A stretch of DNA of 39,732 nt. Source: Ramlibacter sp. GTDB taxonomy: Bacteria > Pseudomonadota > Gammaproteobacteria > Burkholderiales > Burkholderiaceae_C. The notes under the pieces are model-generated. The model saw only the letters and a program-made list of their open reading frames with translations. It was not told the origin of the DNA and made no database searches. Shown here piece after piece: positions 18,666 to 26,745 of this stretch. The translations under genes were made by a program, and so were the position numbers. The DNA lies in contig JACMQX010000013.1 of the NCBI GenBank assembly GCA_014376765.1, forward strand, positions 1 to 39,732. Reading direction: 5' to 3'. The first letter of the stretch is position 1. Every line of letters begins with the position of its first letter.

Positions 18666-19370
18666 TCAAAGACCGAGGTATGCCTTCTTGACGCGCTCGT
18701 CATGCAGCAACGTCTGGCCCGCGCCCTCCATCACAATACGCCCCGTCTGAATCACATATCCATAGTCGGCAATATTCAGCGCTTTTTGCAGGTTTTGCTC
18801 CACCAGCAATATAGACACACCGGTCTCGTTGACCTGCTGGATCACATCCAGCACCTTTGTGACAAACTTTGGAGCGATTCCCCAAGAAGGCTCGTCAAGC
18901 ATGAGCAACTTGGGCCGCGCCATCAGGCCGCGCGCAATAGCAAGCATCTGTTGCTCTCCACCGCTCATTGTTCCAGCGAGCTGTGTTGCACGCTCCTTAA
19001 GGATAGGAAAAAGGTCTAGCATCTGACCAATGCCTGCAGCCACCTCATGCTTGTCGTCGCGCGTGTAGGCGCCCAATTCAAGATTGCGCAAGACAGTGAG
19101 CTTGGGAAAGAGACGCCGGCCTTCTGGAACCAGCGAAAGACCGAGCGGCACGCGCCTATGTGCAGGCATTTTGTGTATGGGCTCTCCATTGAAGGTAATG
19201 GTCCCTGCATCGGCCGCATTGAGGCCAGCAACAGCGCGTAGAGTTGTGGACTTGCCATTGCCGTTCCCTCCCACAAGCGCCACGATCTTGCCGGGCTCCA
19301 CAGTCAGGCTGACGTCTGAGATCGCGAGCACGTCGTCGTAACTGACCCGCAGATTGGAAATAGTGAGCAT
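18666..19370 (-). CDS. livF: Branched-chain amino acid-type ABC transporter ATP-binding protein LivF
   Basis: This is one of the two ATPases of a HAAT-family (branched-chain or amide-type) importer. The 234-residue length is standard. Walker A is GGNGNGKST at 34-42, the signature is MSGGEQQ at 135-141, and Walker B is LLMLDEP at 155-161. The usual DEPSLGLAP is DEPSWGIAP here, a mild variant. It starts 4 bp after livG ends and is followed 22 bp later by the DUF1445 gene, so transport and metabolism genes are probably on one transcript. HAAT importers carry branched-chain amino acids, but also amides, urea and other amino acids. Confidence 0.94.
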   Translation of the reverse strand: MLTISNLRVSYDDVLAISDVSLTVEPGKIVALVGGNGNGKSTTLRAVAGLNAADAGTITFNGEPIHKMPAHRRVPLGLSLVPEGRRLFPKLTVLRNLELGAYTRDDKHEVAAGIGQMLDLFPILKERATQLAGTMSGGEQQMLAIARGLMARPKLLMLDEPSWGIAPKFVTKVLDVIQQVNETGVSILLVEQNLQKALNIADYGYVIQTGRIVMEGAGQTLLHDERVKKAYLGL

Positions 19371-19374
19371 TTTT

Positions 19375-20085
19375 TCAATCTCCCAGGTAGGCAGAGATGA
19401 CGACGGAGTCGCTGGAGACTTGTTGTGGCGTGCCCTCAGCGATCTTCAGGCCGCGGTCCAGAACCACGATCTTGTCGGCGATGGGCATGATGCCTTCCAG
19501 CACGTGTTCGACGATCAGGCACGAGATGCCGCGCTCTCGAATTTTCAGCACCACATCGACTGCCTCACGAACCTCAGATGGGTTCAGACCTGCCATGACT
19601 TCATCCATCAACAGGATCTTGGGGCGAATGGCCAACGCTCGGGCCACCGCAAGGCGTCTCTGTTCACTGATCGTCATGCTGTGGGCTGGTCGATCAGCAA
19701 AACGCTCCAGATTTGCAAATACCAGCCATTCCAAGGCCATTGCACGGGCTCGCCCTACATGACGCTCATGAAGCATGGCAGCGGTCATGACGTTCTCGCA
19801 AGCCGTCATGCTGGTAAACGTGCGGGCAATCTGGAAGGTGCGCGCCACGCCGGCGCGAGCACAGGCCTCTGGGGACAGCCCGCCAATGTTGACGCCAGCA
19901 AGTGTGATGGCACCCTCGGTCGGTGCGTAAAAGCCTGCAACGCAATTGAATAGCGTAGTTTTCCCGGCGCCGTTGGGGCCAATCAGACCCACGATCTGTC
20001 CGGCACCCACTGTGAAGGTAACGTCTTGGTTTGCCGTAAGTCCACCGAATCGCTTGCTGACGTTGGTAACTTGAAGCAGGCTCAT
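19375..20085 (-). CDS. livG: Branched-chain amino acid-type ABC transporter ATP-binding protein LivG
   Basis: This is the second ATPase of the importer (236 aa). Walker A is GPNGAGKT at 36-43 and Walker B is ILLMDE at 157-162. The LivG insertion GVARTFQIARTF is present at 79-90. The signature loop is unusual: residues 136-144 read SMTISEQRR where LivG proteins normally have a glycine-containing LSYGQQRR-like motif. The Walker B tail is also altered (DEVMAGLNP rather than DEPAAGLNP). The frame is intact, and the 4-bp overlap with livM is undisturbed, so it is probably a diverged but expressed subunit. Confidence 0.92.
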   Translation of the reverse strand: MSLLQVTNVSKRFGGLTANQDVTFTVGAGQIVGLIGPNGAGKTTLFNCVAGFYAPTEGAITLAGVNIGGLSPEACARAGVARTFQIARTFTSMTACENVMTAAMLHERHVGRARAMALEWLVFANLERFADRPAHSMTISEQRRLAVARALAIRPKILLMDEVMAGLNPSEVREAVDVVLKIRERGISCLIVEHVLEGIMPIADKIVVLDRGLKIAEGTPQQVSSDSVVISAYLGD

Positions 20086-21125
20086 GACACTTCTCCTGCA
20101 GGACGCTGTGAGGCAGAGGTAGGCGATGGCAATCCTTGTGCCACCGCATGCGCAGCGTCCTGTCGAACGGCACTGGCCCTGGCAGTGCGTCGCTCTTTGT
20201 AGTTACGTATCCACCCAATCAATCCCGTGGGGTAGAACACCGCAACAATGATGATGAGACTTGCATAAATGATGACGTCCGTCCCGCGCCCAGTTCCACC
20301 AAATACGATGCGGGTGAATTCCTCAATGCTCGTCAAAACTACAGCTCCGACAACCGGACCCAACAGAGTACCAACTCCGCCAAGGATGGAAACGAGTGCC
20401 ATTTTGATTGACAGGGCCGTGGATAGCACCGAACCCGGATCGATATAGAGCTCTTTCTGCGCATACAGACTCCCACCTGCTGCAGTGAAGAAAGCGCTGA
20501 CCGACAGCGCCACCTGTTTGTAGCGGGCAATGTTGACGCCCACGCTTCGAGCAGCATCGGGCTCATCTTTGATCGCACGGAAGTAGTACCCGAGAAAGCT
20601 GCGTTCGATCCACAGGTTGGCCGCCAAGGTCACACCAAGCAGTCCAAGCGCTAACCAATAGTAGGGAAGCTTGGTCGCAAAGTTCATCCAGATCAGGCCT
20701 TGCTTGTCCATCGGGACATACAAGCCAACCGCTGCGCCGCCGTACTCCCATTCAGTAAAGAATATCTGTACAAGTTCGGCTACAGCAATGGTCGCCATCG
20801 CAAAGTAGTGGCCCTTGAGCCTGAAGCAAGACCAGCCGAAGCCCAGGCTAAGTAGTGCGGCAAATAATCCACCGGCCAGGGTACCAACCCAGGGATTGAT
20901 GCCAAACTTGACCAGTAAAAGCGTGGAGCAATATGCGCCCACTCCGTAGAACGCCGCGTGGCCCAGAGACACCTGGCCGGCATAGCCGCCTACCATGTTC
21001 CACGCCACACCAAGCTGTGCCGCCATTAACACAAGCACAATGAGATTCAAGTGGGATGTGTTGCTCACGACCGTTGGCACGAGCAGCGCAACGAAGGCGG
21101 CAATGAGAAGGAGTAATTTGTTCAT
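20082..21125 (-). CDS. livM: Branched-chain amino acid-type ABC transporter permease LivM
   Basis: This is an inner membrane permease of 347 residues with about nine to ten hydrophobic helices. The family-typical GYAGQVSLGHAAFYGVGAY lies near residues 47-65. The EAA-like coupling loop follows around RAIKDEPDAARSVGVN. The C-terminus carries about 40 extra residues rich in Ala, Arg and Ser after GLIGWIRNYKERR, probably a cytoplasmic tail. Its stop overlaps the livG start as ATGA, and it starts 19 bp after livH ends. Confidence 0.93.
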   Translation of the reverse strand: MNKLLLLIAAFVALLVPTVVSNTSHLNLIVLVLMAAQLGVAWNMVGGYAGQVSLGHAAFYGVGAYCSTLLLVKFGINPWVGTLAGGLFAALLSLGFGWSCFRLKGHYFAMATIAVAELVQIFFTEWEYGGAAVGLYVPMDKQGLIWMNFATKLPYYWLALGLLGVTLAANLWIERSFLGYYFRAIKDEPDAARSVGVNIARYKQVALSVSAFFTAAGGSLYAQKELYIDPGSVLSTALSIKMALVSILGGVGTLLGPVVGAVVLTSIEEFTRIVFGGTGRGTDVIIYASLIIIVAVFYPTGLIGWIRNYKERRTARASAVRQDAAHAVAQGLPSPTSASQRPAGEVS

Positions 21126-21144
21126 GATGAGTCGTTACTTGCAG

Positions 21145-22011
21145 TCAAGCCTTGCCCATCAAGCCCTGAGGCCTGAACATCAGCACACCTAGAAATAGCA
21201 CCAGAACGATGGCGGTCTTGTACTGGGGACCCACAAGCAGGCCACCCATGACTTCGATCACACCAACCAGAATGCCAGCCCAGAAAGCGCCCGTCACGCT
21301 TCCAAAGCCACCGAGATTGACCACCACAAACGCGAGCAAAATAAAGTTGGCTCCGACATCGGGGAAAATCGGGAAAAAAGTTGCGAGAAGAGCGCCTGCA
21401 GCGCCCGCACAAGCAGCGCCAATGCCCCAAGCAAGTGAAAACATTTTGTGGGAGTCGATGCCCATCAATCTGGCAGCTTCCTTGTCCGATGCGGTGGCCT
21501 CAAGTGCGGCACCCACACGCGTCTTGTTGAGAAACATGTAGATGATCGTGGTCACCACGATTGCACCCAAACCAGCAACGAGTTGAGGGGTTCCCAGCTG
21601 AATCCCTGCAAACTTGACGGTCCCGCTGACCGCCGAATTTTCAATCGAGCGAAAGTCTGGTTTCCACAGAAACTGTGCCACACCACGCAGCAAAATCATG
21701 ATCCCAAAGGTCGTGAATATCTGAGAAAGCATGGGCGCGTTGATGATGCGCACGATCACCAGGCGATACAGAAGTACGCCAAAGGCGAAAAGCATCAACA
21801 CTGTGAGGGGCAGGGTCAGCATCGGGTCCAGGGCATAGAGCGCAAAGAGCCAGAAGGTCGAATACATGCCCAGCATCAGGAACTCGCCGTGCGCAAAGTT
21901 CACGATGTCCATGACACCGAAGATCATGGTCAGCCCAATCGCGACGAGCGCGTAGATCAGCCCGATCAATACGCCAGAAGCGAGGGTCTGGATCAGAATT
22001 TCCGGTGTCAT
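21145..22011 (-). CDS. livH: Branched-chain amino acid-type ABC transporter permease LivH
   Basis: This is the partner permease (288 aa), with about eight membrane helices. It carries the LivH signature (SGVLIGLIYALVAIGLTMIFG near the N-terminus), DIVNFAHGEFLMLGMY, and the coupling loop EATASDKEAARLMGID. I chose the ATG at 22011 because it starts at the family position (MTPEILIQTL) and has a GGAAG upstream. The longer frame to 22125 runs into livK. It lies 47 bp after livK. Confidence 0.93.
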   Translation of the reverse strand: MTPEILIQTLASGVLIGLIYALVAIGLTMIFGVMDIVNFAHGEFLMLGMYSTFWLFALYALDPMLTLPLTVLMLFAFGVLLYRLVIVRIINAPMLSQIFTTFGIMILLRGVAQFLWKPDFRSIENSAVSGTVKFAGIQLGTPQLVAGLGAIVVTTIIYMFLNKTRVGAALEATASDKEAARLMGIDSHKMFSLAWGIGAACAGAAGALLATFFPIFPDVGANFILLAFVVVNLGGFGSVTGAFWAGILVGVIEVMGGLLVGPQYKTAIVLVLFLGVLMFRPQGLMGKA

Positions 22012-22058
22012 GGGTACTTCCAGGAAGGTTAAATTACGGCGGGAGGAGAATGTGCCGC

Positions 22059-23324
22059 CTACTTCCGGTCGGCCCATTTGGGCATCGGCCAGATCGGATC
22101 CTGGGTCGCGATGTTGAACGGCCACACTGTGTGATATTTGCCGTCCTTGATTTGAACAAGGATGCCCTGGCCCAGCGTGTTCTGGCCCGTAGCGTCAAAC
22201 CTCACACCCTTCCACGGCATGATCAATTTGTTTCCTGGAATGTCAGTCGTGGCCAACGCCTTACGGATGGCTTCGGGCTCGGTCGAGCCGGCTCGGTTCA
22301 GCGCGTCTGCCAGAACCATCAGGCCGGTGAAAGTACGCGAACTGTTCCCGGTGAAGTTGATTTTGTACCGGGCATTGAAGAGATCATTGACTTGCTTGAT
22401 CAGCGGATTGCGGTTGGCCAGATCCAGCGCCCAAACCTCCCGGGTGATCACGTAGTCGGCATCCTTGCCGAGCGTCTTGATGAAGTCCGTATCGGTGAAA
22501 CCAGCGTTATTGGCCAGAATCATGTCGGGCGAAAAACCGAGCTCCTTGTATGTCTTCATCGACAGAATGGCGTCGGGCGTATAGGAAGATTGCAGCACCA
22601 AATTTGGATTAGCCGCCTTCAACGTCTGAACTTCAGATGTAAGCTGAGTCGTCTTGGCCGGATAAACTATCTGCTTGACGATGGTGTAACCGTAGTCCGG
22701 CGCCAACTTGGCTTGAAGCTTGGTAGTTTCCGTTCCCCACAGCCCGTTTTCGTTGAGTGAGGCAATGTTGCCGGGCTTGACGCCCTTTTTCGCTTGCAAG
22801 TCCTTTAGGAATTCAAAGGCATTGTTTACAAAAAGGTCATCGTGCGGGGTTGTCCGAAAAAACCACTTGAAGTTACGCGCAGTAAGGGAAGCAGAGGACG
22901 ACTCCGGATTCAAAAACGGAATACCCGCCCGCTCCGCTACCTGGCTTGCTGTCGCGGTGACTGCGCTGTTGTAAGCGCCAACGATTGCAACCACACGCTC
23001 CTGGTTGATAAGGCGTTCTGCCTCAGTCGCGCCTGTCTGGGGATTAGCCTGGTGATCAGCAAACACCAGCTTGATCTTTGCACCCTTCAAATTGACAAGG
23101 CCTTTGCCGTCCGCAAATTGAAGCTCTGAAATCCCTTTGGCGCCGTTGTTGATGATGTCGGCGGCAAGCTCAAGAGCACTGCGAAGTTCGGCGCCGACCG
23201 AGGCGCCCGGACCCGTCAAAGGGTATATGACCCCAATTTTTATTTCCTGCTGCGCGTGTGCCGAAATGGCCAGACCAAGACCCGCAAGCAGAGTGGCCAA
23301 TCTGGCCTTGGAGAAAAAACGCAT
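22059..23324 (-). CDS. livK: ABC transporter substrate-binding protein, LivK-like
   Basis: This is the periplasmic binding protein of the HAAT importer, 421 residues. It has a signal peptide (cleavage near AISAHAQQ, residues 20-26) and the type I periplasmic fold: IKIGVIYPLTGPGASVGAEL, then VVAIVGAYNSAVTATASQVAE, where the ligand backbone contacts usually lie. The ATG at 23324 follows a strong GAGGAG. It is the first transporter gene after a 121-bp gap that contains a promoter candidate and an inverted repeat. The ligand is not readable from sequence; the genome context suggests an amino acid, pyroglutamate or a hydantoin-like amide. Confidence 0.92.
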   Translation of the reverse strand: MRFFSKARLATLLAGLGLAISAHAQQEIKIGVIYPLTGPGASVGAELRSALELAADIINNGAKGISELQFADGKGLVNLKGAKIKLVFADHQANPQTGATEAERLINQERVVAIVGAYNSAVTATASQVAERAGIPFLNPESSSASLTARNFKWFFRTTPHDDLFVNNAFEFLKDLQAKKGVKPGNIASLNENGLWGTETTKLQAKLAPDYGYTIVKQIVYPAKTTQLTSEVQTLKAANPNLVLQSSYTPDAILSMKTYKELGFSPDMILANNAGFTDTDFIKTLGKDADYVITREVWALDLANRNPLIKQVNDLFNARYKINFTGNSSRTFTGLMVLADALNRAGSTEPEAIRKALATTDIPGNKLIMPWKGVRFDATGQNTLGQGILVQIKDGKYHTVWPFNIATQDPIWPMPKWADRK

Positions 23325-23371
23325 TTGAAAAACTCCTCACATTGGAAGTGGAGCCACCGAGATGGCCGACG

Positions 23372-23387
23372 TGTCATTGACATGACA
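23372..23387. promoter_or_regulatory. Perfect inverted repeat, candidate operator before livK
   Basis: TGTCAT-TGAC-ATGACA is a perfect 6-bp inverted repeat with a 4-base centre. It also fits the loose T-N11-A LysR-box shape. It lies just downstream of the -10 of the livK promoter candidate, a position more typical of repression than of activation. The natural candidate binder is the LysR regulator encoded directly upstream. Binding is inferred. Confidence 0.45.
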
Positions 23388-23395
23388 TGTGAGTG

Positions 23396-23424
23396 ATTGT
23401 GTTTTTCAGTTGGTTCCAGATCAA
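23396..23424 (-). promoter_or_regulatory. Candidate sigma70 promoter for livKHMGF
   Basis: On the minus strand TTGATC (23419-23424) and CACAAT (23396-23401) are spaced by exactly 17 bp, each matching consensus at four of six positions. It lies 72 bp upstream of the livK ATG, within the only sizeable gap of the block. This would allow the transporter, DUF1445, TRAP receptor and oxoprolinase genes to be expressed apart from lysR. Confidence 0.45.
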
Positions 23425-23445
23425 ACAAGAAATTATTCGCTCAGT

Positions 23446-24405
23446 TCATCGATTTTTTCGCTGGAACTGTTTTTTGGTGGCGGTTTCTTTGAGCTTGCGA
23501 ACACCGGCCTTTGGATGCGGTGCCAGCTCCTGTTTCTCAATGAAGCTGAACACTTCTTTGACCACAGTTTCAACTGCGGTTGAAGTGGGATCGGCGCGAT
23601 AGGTTGCACAAACAGGCAGCGGCAGCAAAGCAGTGCTCGACTTGAGCAGTTTCAGGTTTCTGTGCGCCAGCAAACGCTCGGCTGCTACGCGTGGCAGTGT
23701 GGCAATGCCGAATCCACCTTCCACCAACTGGGTCATTGCCGAGATCGACGAAATCGTATGTACCCGCTTGGGTTCCAGCTCTGCCTGGCGGAACAGATCG
23801 ACAAGCGCTACATGTGGTTGAGAGCCGCGCTGGAAAGTCAGGAGATCGACCTTCGCGAGGTCGCCAAGCGAATACAGACGGTGGCGGTGTTCATTCGCAT
23901 TACCGACGAATACCATTTCCATCGCAGGCAATGAGCGGCTTCGCAAGCCTTCCATTGACGCAGGCAAAGCGGCGAAGATCAAGTCAAGGGCGCCGCGGCG
24001 GATTTGATCCAGCAAAACGGGCGTGGTCTCTACCGTCATTTCCAGTTCCAGATGCGGGTAGTCTTCACGTAACTTTTCCACCATCGGGATCAACCAGGAG
24101 TGCAGCACGGACTCAATGGCGCCCAGGCGCAAAGTCATTGCCTGAGGCGCTTCTGAGCCCAGTTCGGCCTTTACCTCGCGTTGCAATTCAAGCAAACGCT
24201 GTGCATAGGTAAAAAAGCGCAGCCCTGCGACTGTCAAGCGGAACTGTTTGTCACGCCGGTCAAGAAGCAGCACACCCAGTTCTTGTTCCAATGCCGCGAT
24301 ACGGCTTGACATGGCGGACTGCGTAAGGAAAAGTTTTTCGGCTGCACGTGTCACGCTTTTGAGTGAGACCACCCAGAAAAAAGCTTCAACAAATCGGAGG
24401 TTCAT
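23446..24405 (-). CDS. LysR family transcriptional regulator
   Basis: This is a 319-residue LTTR. The winged helix-turn-helix is at the N-terminus (SVTRAAEKLFLTQSAMSSRI, about 17-36), followed by the linker helix and a periplasmic-binding-like effector domain (from about residue 90). The C-terminus is short, basic and probably disordered. The start overlaps the racemase stop as ATGA, so both are read from one transcript. It most likely controls the adjacent liv-oxoprolinase genes and perhaps the divergent TRAP operon; the co-inducer would then be a substrate of this cluster. That is inferred from position only. Confidence 0.92.
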   Translation of the reverse strand: MNLRFVEAFFWVVSLKSVTRAAEKLFLTQSAMSSRIAALEQELGVLLLDRRDKQFRLTVAGLRFFTYAQRLLELQREVKAELGSEAPQAMTLRLGAIESVLHSWLIPMVEKLREDYPHLELEMTVETTPVLLDQIRRGALDLIFAALPASMEGLRSRSLPAMEMVFVGNANEHRHRLYSLGDLAKVDLLTFQRGSQPHVALVDLFRQAELEPKRVHTISSISAMTQLVEGGFGIATLPRVAAERLLAHRNLKLLKSSTALLPLPVCATYRADPTSTAVETVVKEVFSFIEKQELAPHPKAGVRKLKETATKKQFQRKNR

Positions 24406-25184
24406 GGCGCGATCTTCACATGCCAGGGTTGGAAGAGCCGCTGGTCATTCAACAGCGAAATAGTCTTGAGCCCTGTCGCTTGTTCGATTCCAGCGCTATA
24501 CGGCGGCATATTGGTGCACTCCAGGACCACAGAACGCAGGGCAGGCGCGCGCCGCATCAAAGAGACGGCTGCATCGACTACATCCTGCGCAGCTTTCGCA
24601 AGGTCCAGCTCCTGGTGATTACCTAGGATTCGCGTGGCAAACTCCCCTTCGGGATTGACGCCTTGAATCAGCACATCGCCCAACCGCTCGCGCGGCACGC
24701 CGGCTGCGCGCAAATGTTCTTTACCGAGGCTCGCGGCACTGATGGTCAGCACACCCACCTGCTTTTCGTGCGCAAGAAGGCTCGGCAACTGCATCAGGCT
24801 GGACGTTATGACGGGCACCTTGACGCTGGCCTGCAGTTCCTTTTGCAGCAGGACCAAAAATCCACAGCTGGTGGTGATGGCCCGTGCGCCGCGACGCTCC
24901 AGAAGGCGCATCACGCTCACGAAGCTGGGCACCACGCGGCCAGCGCGCAGACCCGCCGCCGACTGCACGACCTTTTCCGGCCAGATACCTCGCACCACAT
25001 GAAAGTCAACTGGCACCCCAAAGGTGCCGGGTGCCCCGATGTCCCCCGGCGGACGCGGAAAGCGGGTGTCCAGCATAACGATGCCAAGAAACCCTCCCGG
25101 GGCGGCAGCGTTGTGGCTTGCGACCAAGGGAAAAGCCGGGGAATCTGGCCCGGGAATTGCATTTATGCTTCGTGCTTCGCTCAT
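24402..25184 (-). CDS. Aspartate/glutamate (hydantoin) racemase family protein
   Basis: This is a 260-residue member of the two-cysteine, cofactor-free Asp/Glu racemase superfamily. Cys107 in AITTSCGFL and Cys223 in VVLECTNMPPYS occupy the two catalytic positions, so it can in principle act as a racemase. Near the N-terminus it has GFLGIVMLDTRFPRPPGDIG (31-50), a hallmark of an uncharacterised subgroup. Other superfamily members are hydantoin racemases and maleate isomerases, so the substrate is open. The ATG at 25184 is preferred over an adjacent TTG. The first 30 residues are not clearly conserved and the true start may be later. It leads the minus-strand block, 23 bp from the divergent dctP. 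Confidence 0.85.
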   Translation of the reverse strand: MSEARSINAIPGPDSPAFPLVASHNAAAPGGFLGIVMLDTRFPRPPGDIGAPGTFGVPVDFHVVRGIWPEKVVQSAAGLRAGRVVPSFVSVMRLLERRGARAITTSCGFLVLLQKELQASVKVPVITSSLMQLPSLLAHEKQVGVLTISAASLGKEHLRAAGVPRERLGDVLIQGVNPEGEFATRILGNHQELDLAKAAQDVVDAAVSLMRRAPALRSVVLECTNMPPYSAGIEQATGLKTISLLNDQRLFQPWHVKIAP

Positions 25185-25207
25185 CAACTCATTGTCCCGG
25201 AGAGCTC

Positions 25208-26176
25208 ATGAATTACAAATTCGGATTAATGGCTGTTGCCGCAACCTTGGCAACCACTGCCTTTTCCCAGACCAAATGGGACCTGCCGGCCGCTTATCCA
25301 GCCAATAACTTCCATAGCGAAAACCTCGTGCAGTTCGCAGCTGACGTGGACAAAGCCTCTGGTGGCAAGCTCAAGATTCAGGTCCACGCCAATGCATCCC
25401 TGTTCAAAGCCAATGAGATCAAGCGTGCGGTGCAAGGCGGCCAGGCGCCCATCGGTGAAGTGTTGCTGGTCAACTCGGAAAACGAAAACCCTATCTATGG
25501 CGCCGACGGCATCCCCTTTCTGGCCACAAGCTATGTAGAAGCCAAGAAACTTGCCATTGCGCAAAAACCTCTGCTCGACAAGCTTCTGGGTGCGCAAGGC
25601 ATGAAATTGCTGTACACGGTTGCTTGGCCGCCACAGGGAATTTATGTCAACAAGGAACTTGCATCCGTGGCCGACATGCGGGGGCTGAAGTGGCGCGCCT
25701 ACAGTCCTGCCACTGCGAAGATTGCCGAGTTGATTGGGGCTCAGCCGGTGACGATCCAGGCTGCAGAGCTGTCACAGGCGTTGGCCACAGGTGTGGTGAA
25801 CAGTTACATGAGTTCGGGCTCGACGGGGTATGACTCCAAGACTTATGAAAGTATCAAATACTGGTATGACACGCAAGCCTGGTTGCCGAAAAACGCAATC
25901 ATCGTGAATCAGAAGGCTTTTGACGCGCTCGACAAACCGACGCAGGAGGCTGTCCTTAAATCCGCCGCGGCAGCGGAAGCCCGTGGCTGGAAAAGCAGTG
26001 AAGAAAAAAATGAGTGGTATGCCAAGGCCCTGACCGAGAAGGGCATGAAGATCATGAAGCCACCACCGAAACTGATGGCCGACCTCAAGCAGGTTGGCGC
26101 GATCATGCTGGCCGATTGGGAAAAGAAAGCCGGCGCAGATGGTGCTGCCGTCATCGCTACTTTCCGGAAACAGTAA
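25208..26176 (+). CDS. dctP: TRAP transporter solute-binding protein (DctP family)
   Basis: This is the periplasmic receptor of a TRAP transporter, 322 residues from the ATG at 25208. That start has GGAG upstream and gives a clean signal peptide (MNYKFGLMAVAATLATTAFSQ); a longer frame to 25118 would bury it. Conserved parts are FHSENLVQFAADV, VAWPPQGIY and KWRAYSPATAKIAELIGAQP. It is the first gene of a dctPQM operon, with 7 bp to dctQ. Its close paralogue at 16840-17856 lies at the far end of the divergent block, so the membrane subunits may serve two receptors. Ligands of this family are mainly organic and amino acids. Confidence 0.93.
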   Translation: MNYKFGLMAVAATLATTAFSQTKWDLPAAYPANNFHSENLVQFAADVDKASGGKLKIQVHANASLFKANEIKRAVQGGQAPIGEVLLVNSENENPIYGADGIPFLATSYVEAKKLAIAQKPLLDKLLGAQGMKLLYTVAWPPQGIYVNKELASVADMRGLKWRAYSPATAKIAELIGAQPVTIQAAELSQALATGVVNSYMSSGSTGYDSKTYESIKYWYDTQAWLPKNAIIVNQKAFDALDKPTQEAVLKSAAAAEARGWKSSEEKNEWYAKALTEKGMKIMKPPPKLMADLKQVGAIMLADWEKKAGADGAAVIATFRKQ

Positions 26177-26183
26177 GCCGGAG

Positions 26184-26717
26184 ATGCGCCGATTCCTCGA
26201 CCGCCTCTATCTAGCCTCTGGCGCCGTGGGCGCCGCCTTCATCGCACTGATATGCATCGTGATGATTGCGCAGAGCATCCTGCGAGAGTTCGGCGTTCGC
26301 ACCGGTGCAGCCAACGACGTGGTGGCCTGGTCTTGCGCAGCCGCGTCTTTCTTTGCAATGGCCCATGCTTTCAAACATGGTGACTTTGTCCGCGTGACTC
26401 TGTTGCTGGAAGCGGTGCCCGCCCGCATCAGGCGCGTGTTGGAGATCACCAGCCTGGCGATCGCCTCCGTCTCTGTTGGCTACCTGGCCTTCTGGGCCAA
26501 TAAATTCACCTACGACAGCTGGCAGTTTGATGAAAAGGCACAGGGACTGCTGGCCATTCCGATCTGGATCCCGCAGATGAGCTTCGCACTGGGGTCCATC
26601 CTGCTTCTGGTCGCCGTGGTCGACGAGCTCATCATCGTACTGCGCGGGGGCCGGCCGAGTTTTGTCGTCGCGGTAGAAGAGCGCCACGCCAAAGGCGATT
26701 TCTCTTCGGACGTTTGA
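26184..26717 (+). CDS. dctQ: TRAP transporter small permease (DctQ family)
   Basis: This is the four-helix small membrane subunit of the TRAP transporter, 177 residues. Hydrophobic helices lie at about 11-31, 45-62, 85-105 and 125-150, with DVVAWSCAAASFFAMAHAFK and the family-typical IWIPQMSFALGS. I chose the ATG at 26184 (GGAG just upstream), as an in-frame start at 26094 lies inside dctP. It is 28 bp from dctM. Confidence 0.9.
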   Translation: MRRFLDRLYLASGAVGAAFIALICIVMIAQSILREFGVRTGAANDVVAWSCAAASFFAMAHAFKHGDFVRVTLLLEAVPARIRRVLEITSLAIASVSVGYLAFWANKFTYDSWQFDEKAQGLLAIPIWIPQMSFALGSILLLVAVVDELIIVLRGGRPSFVVAVEERHAKGDFSSDV

Positions 26718-26745
26718 TCCGGCACAACTCGAAACATCGCACCTT

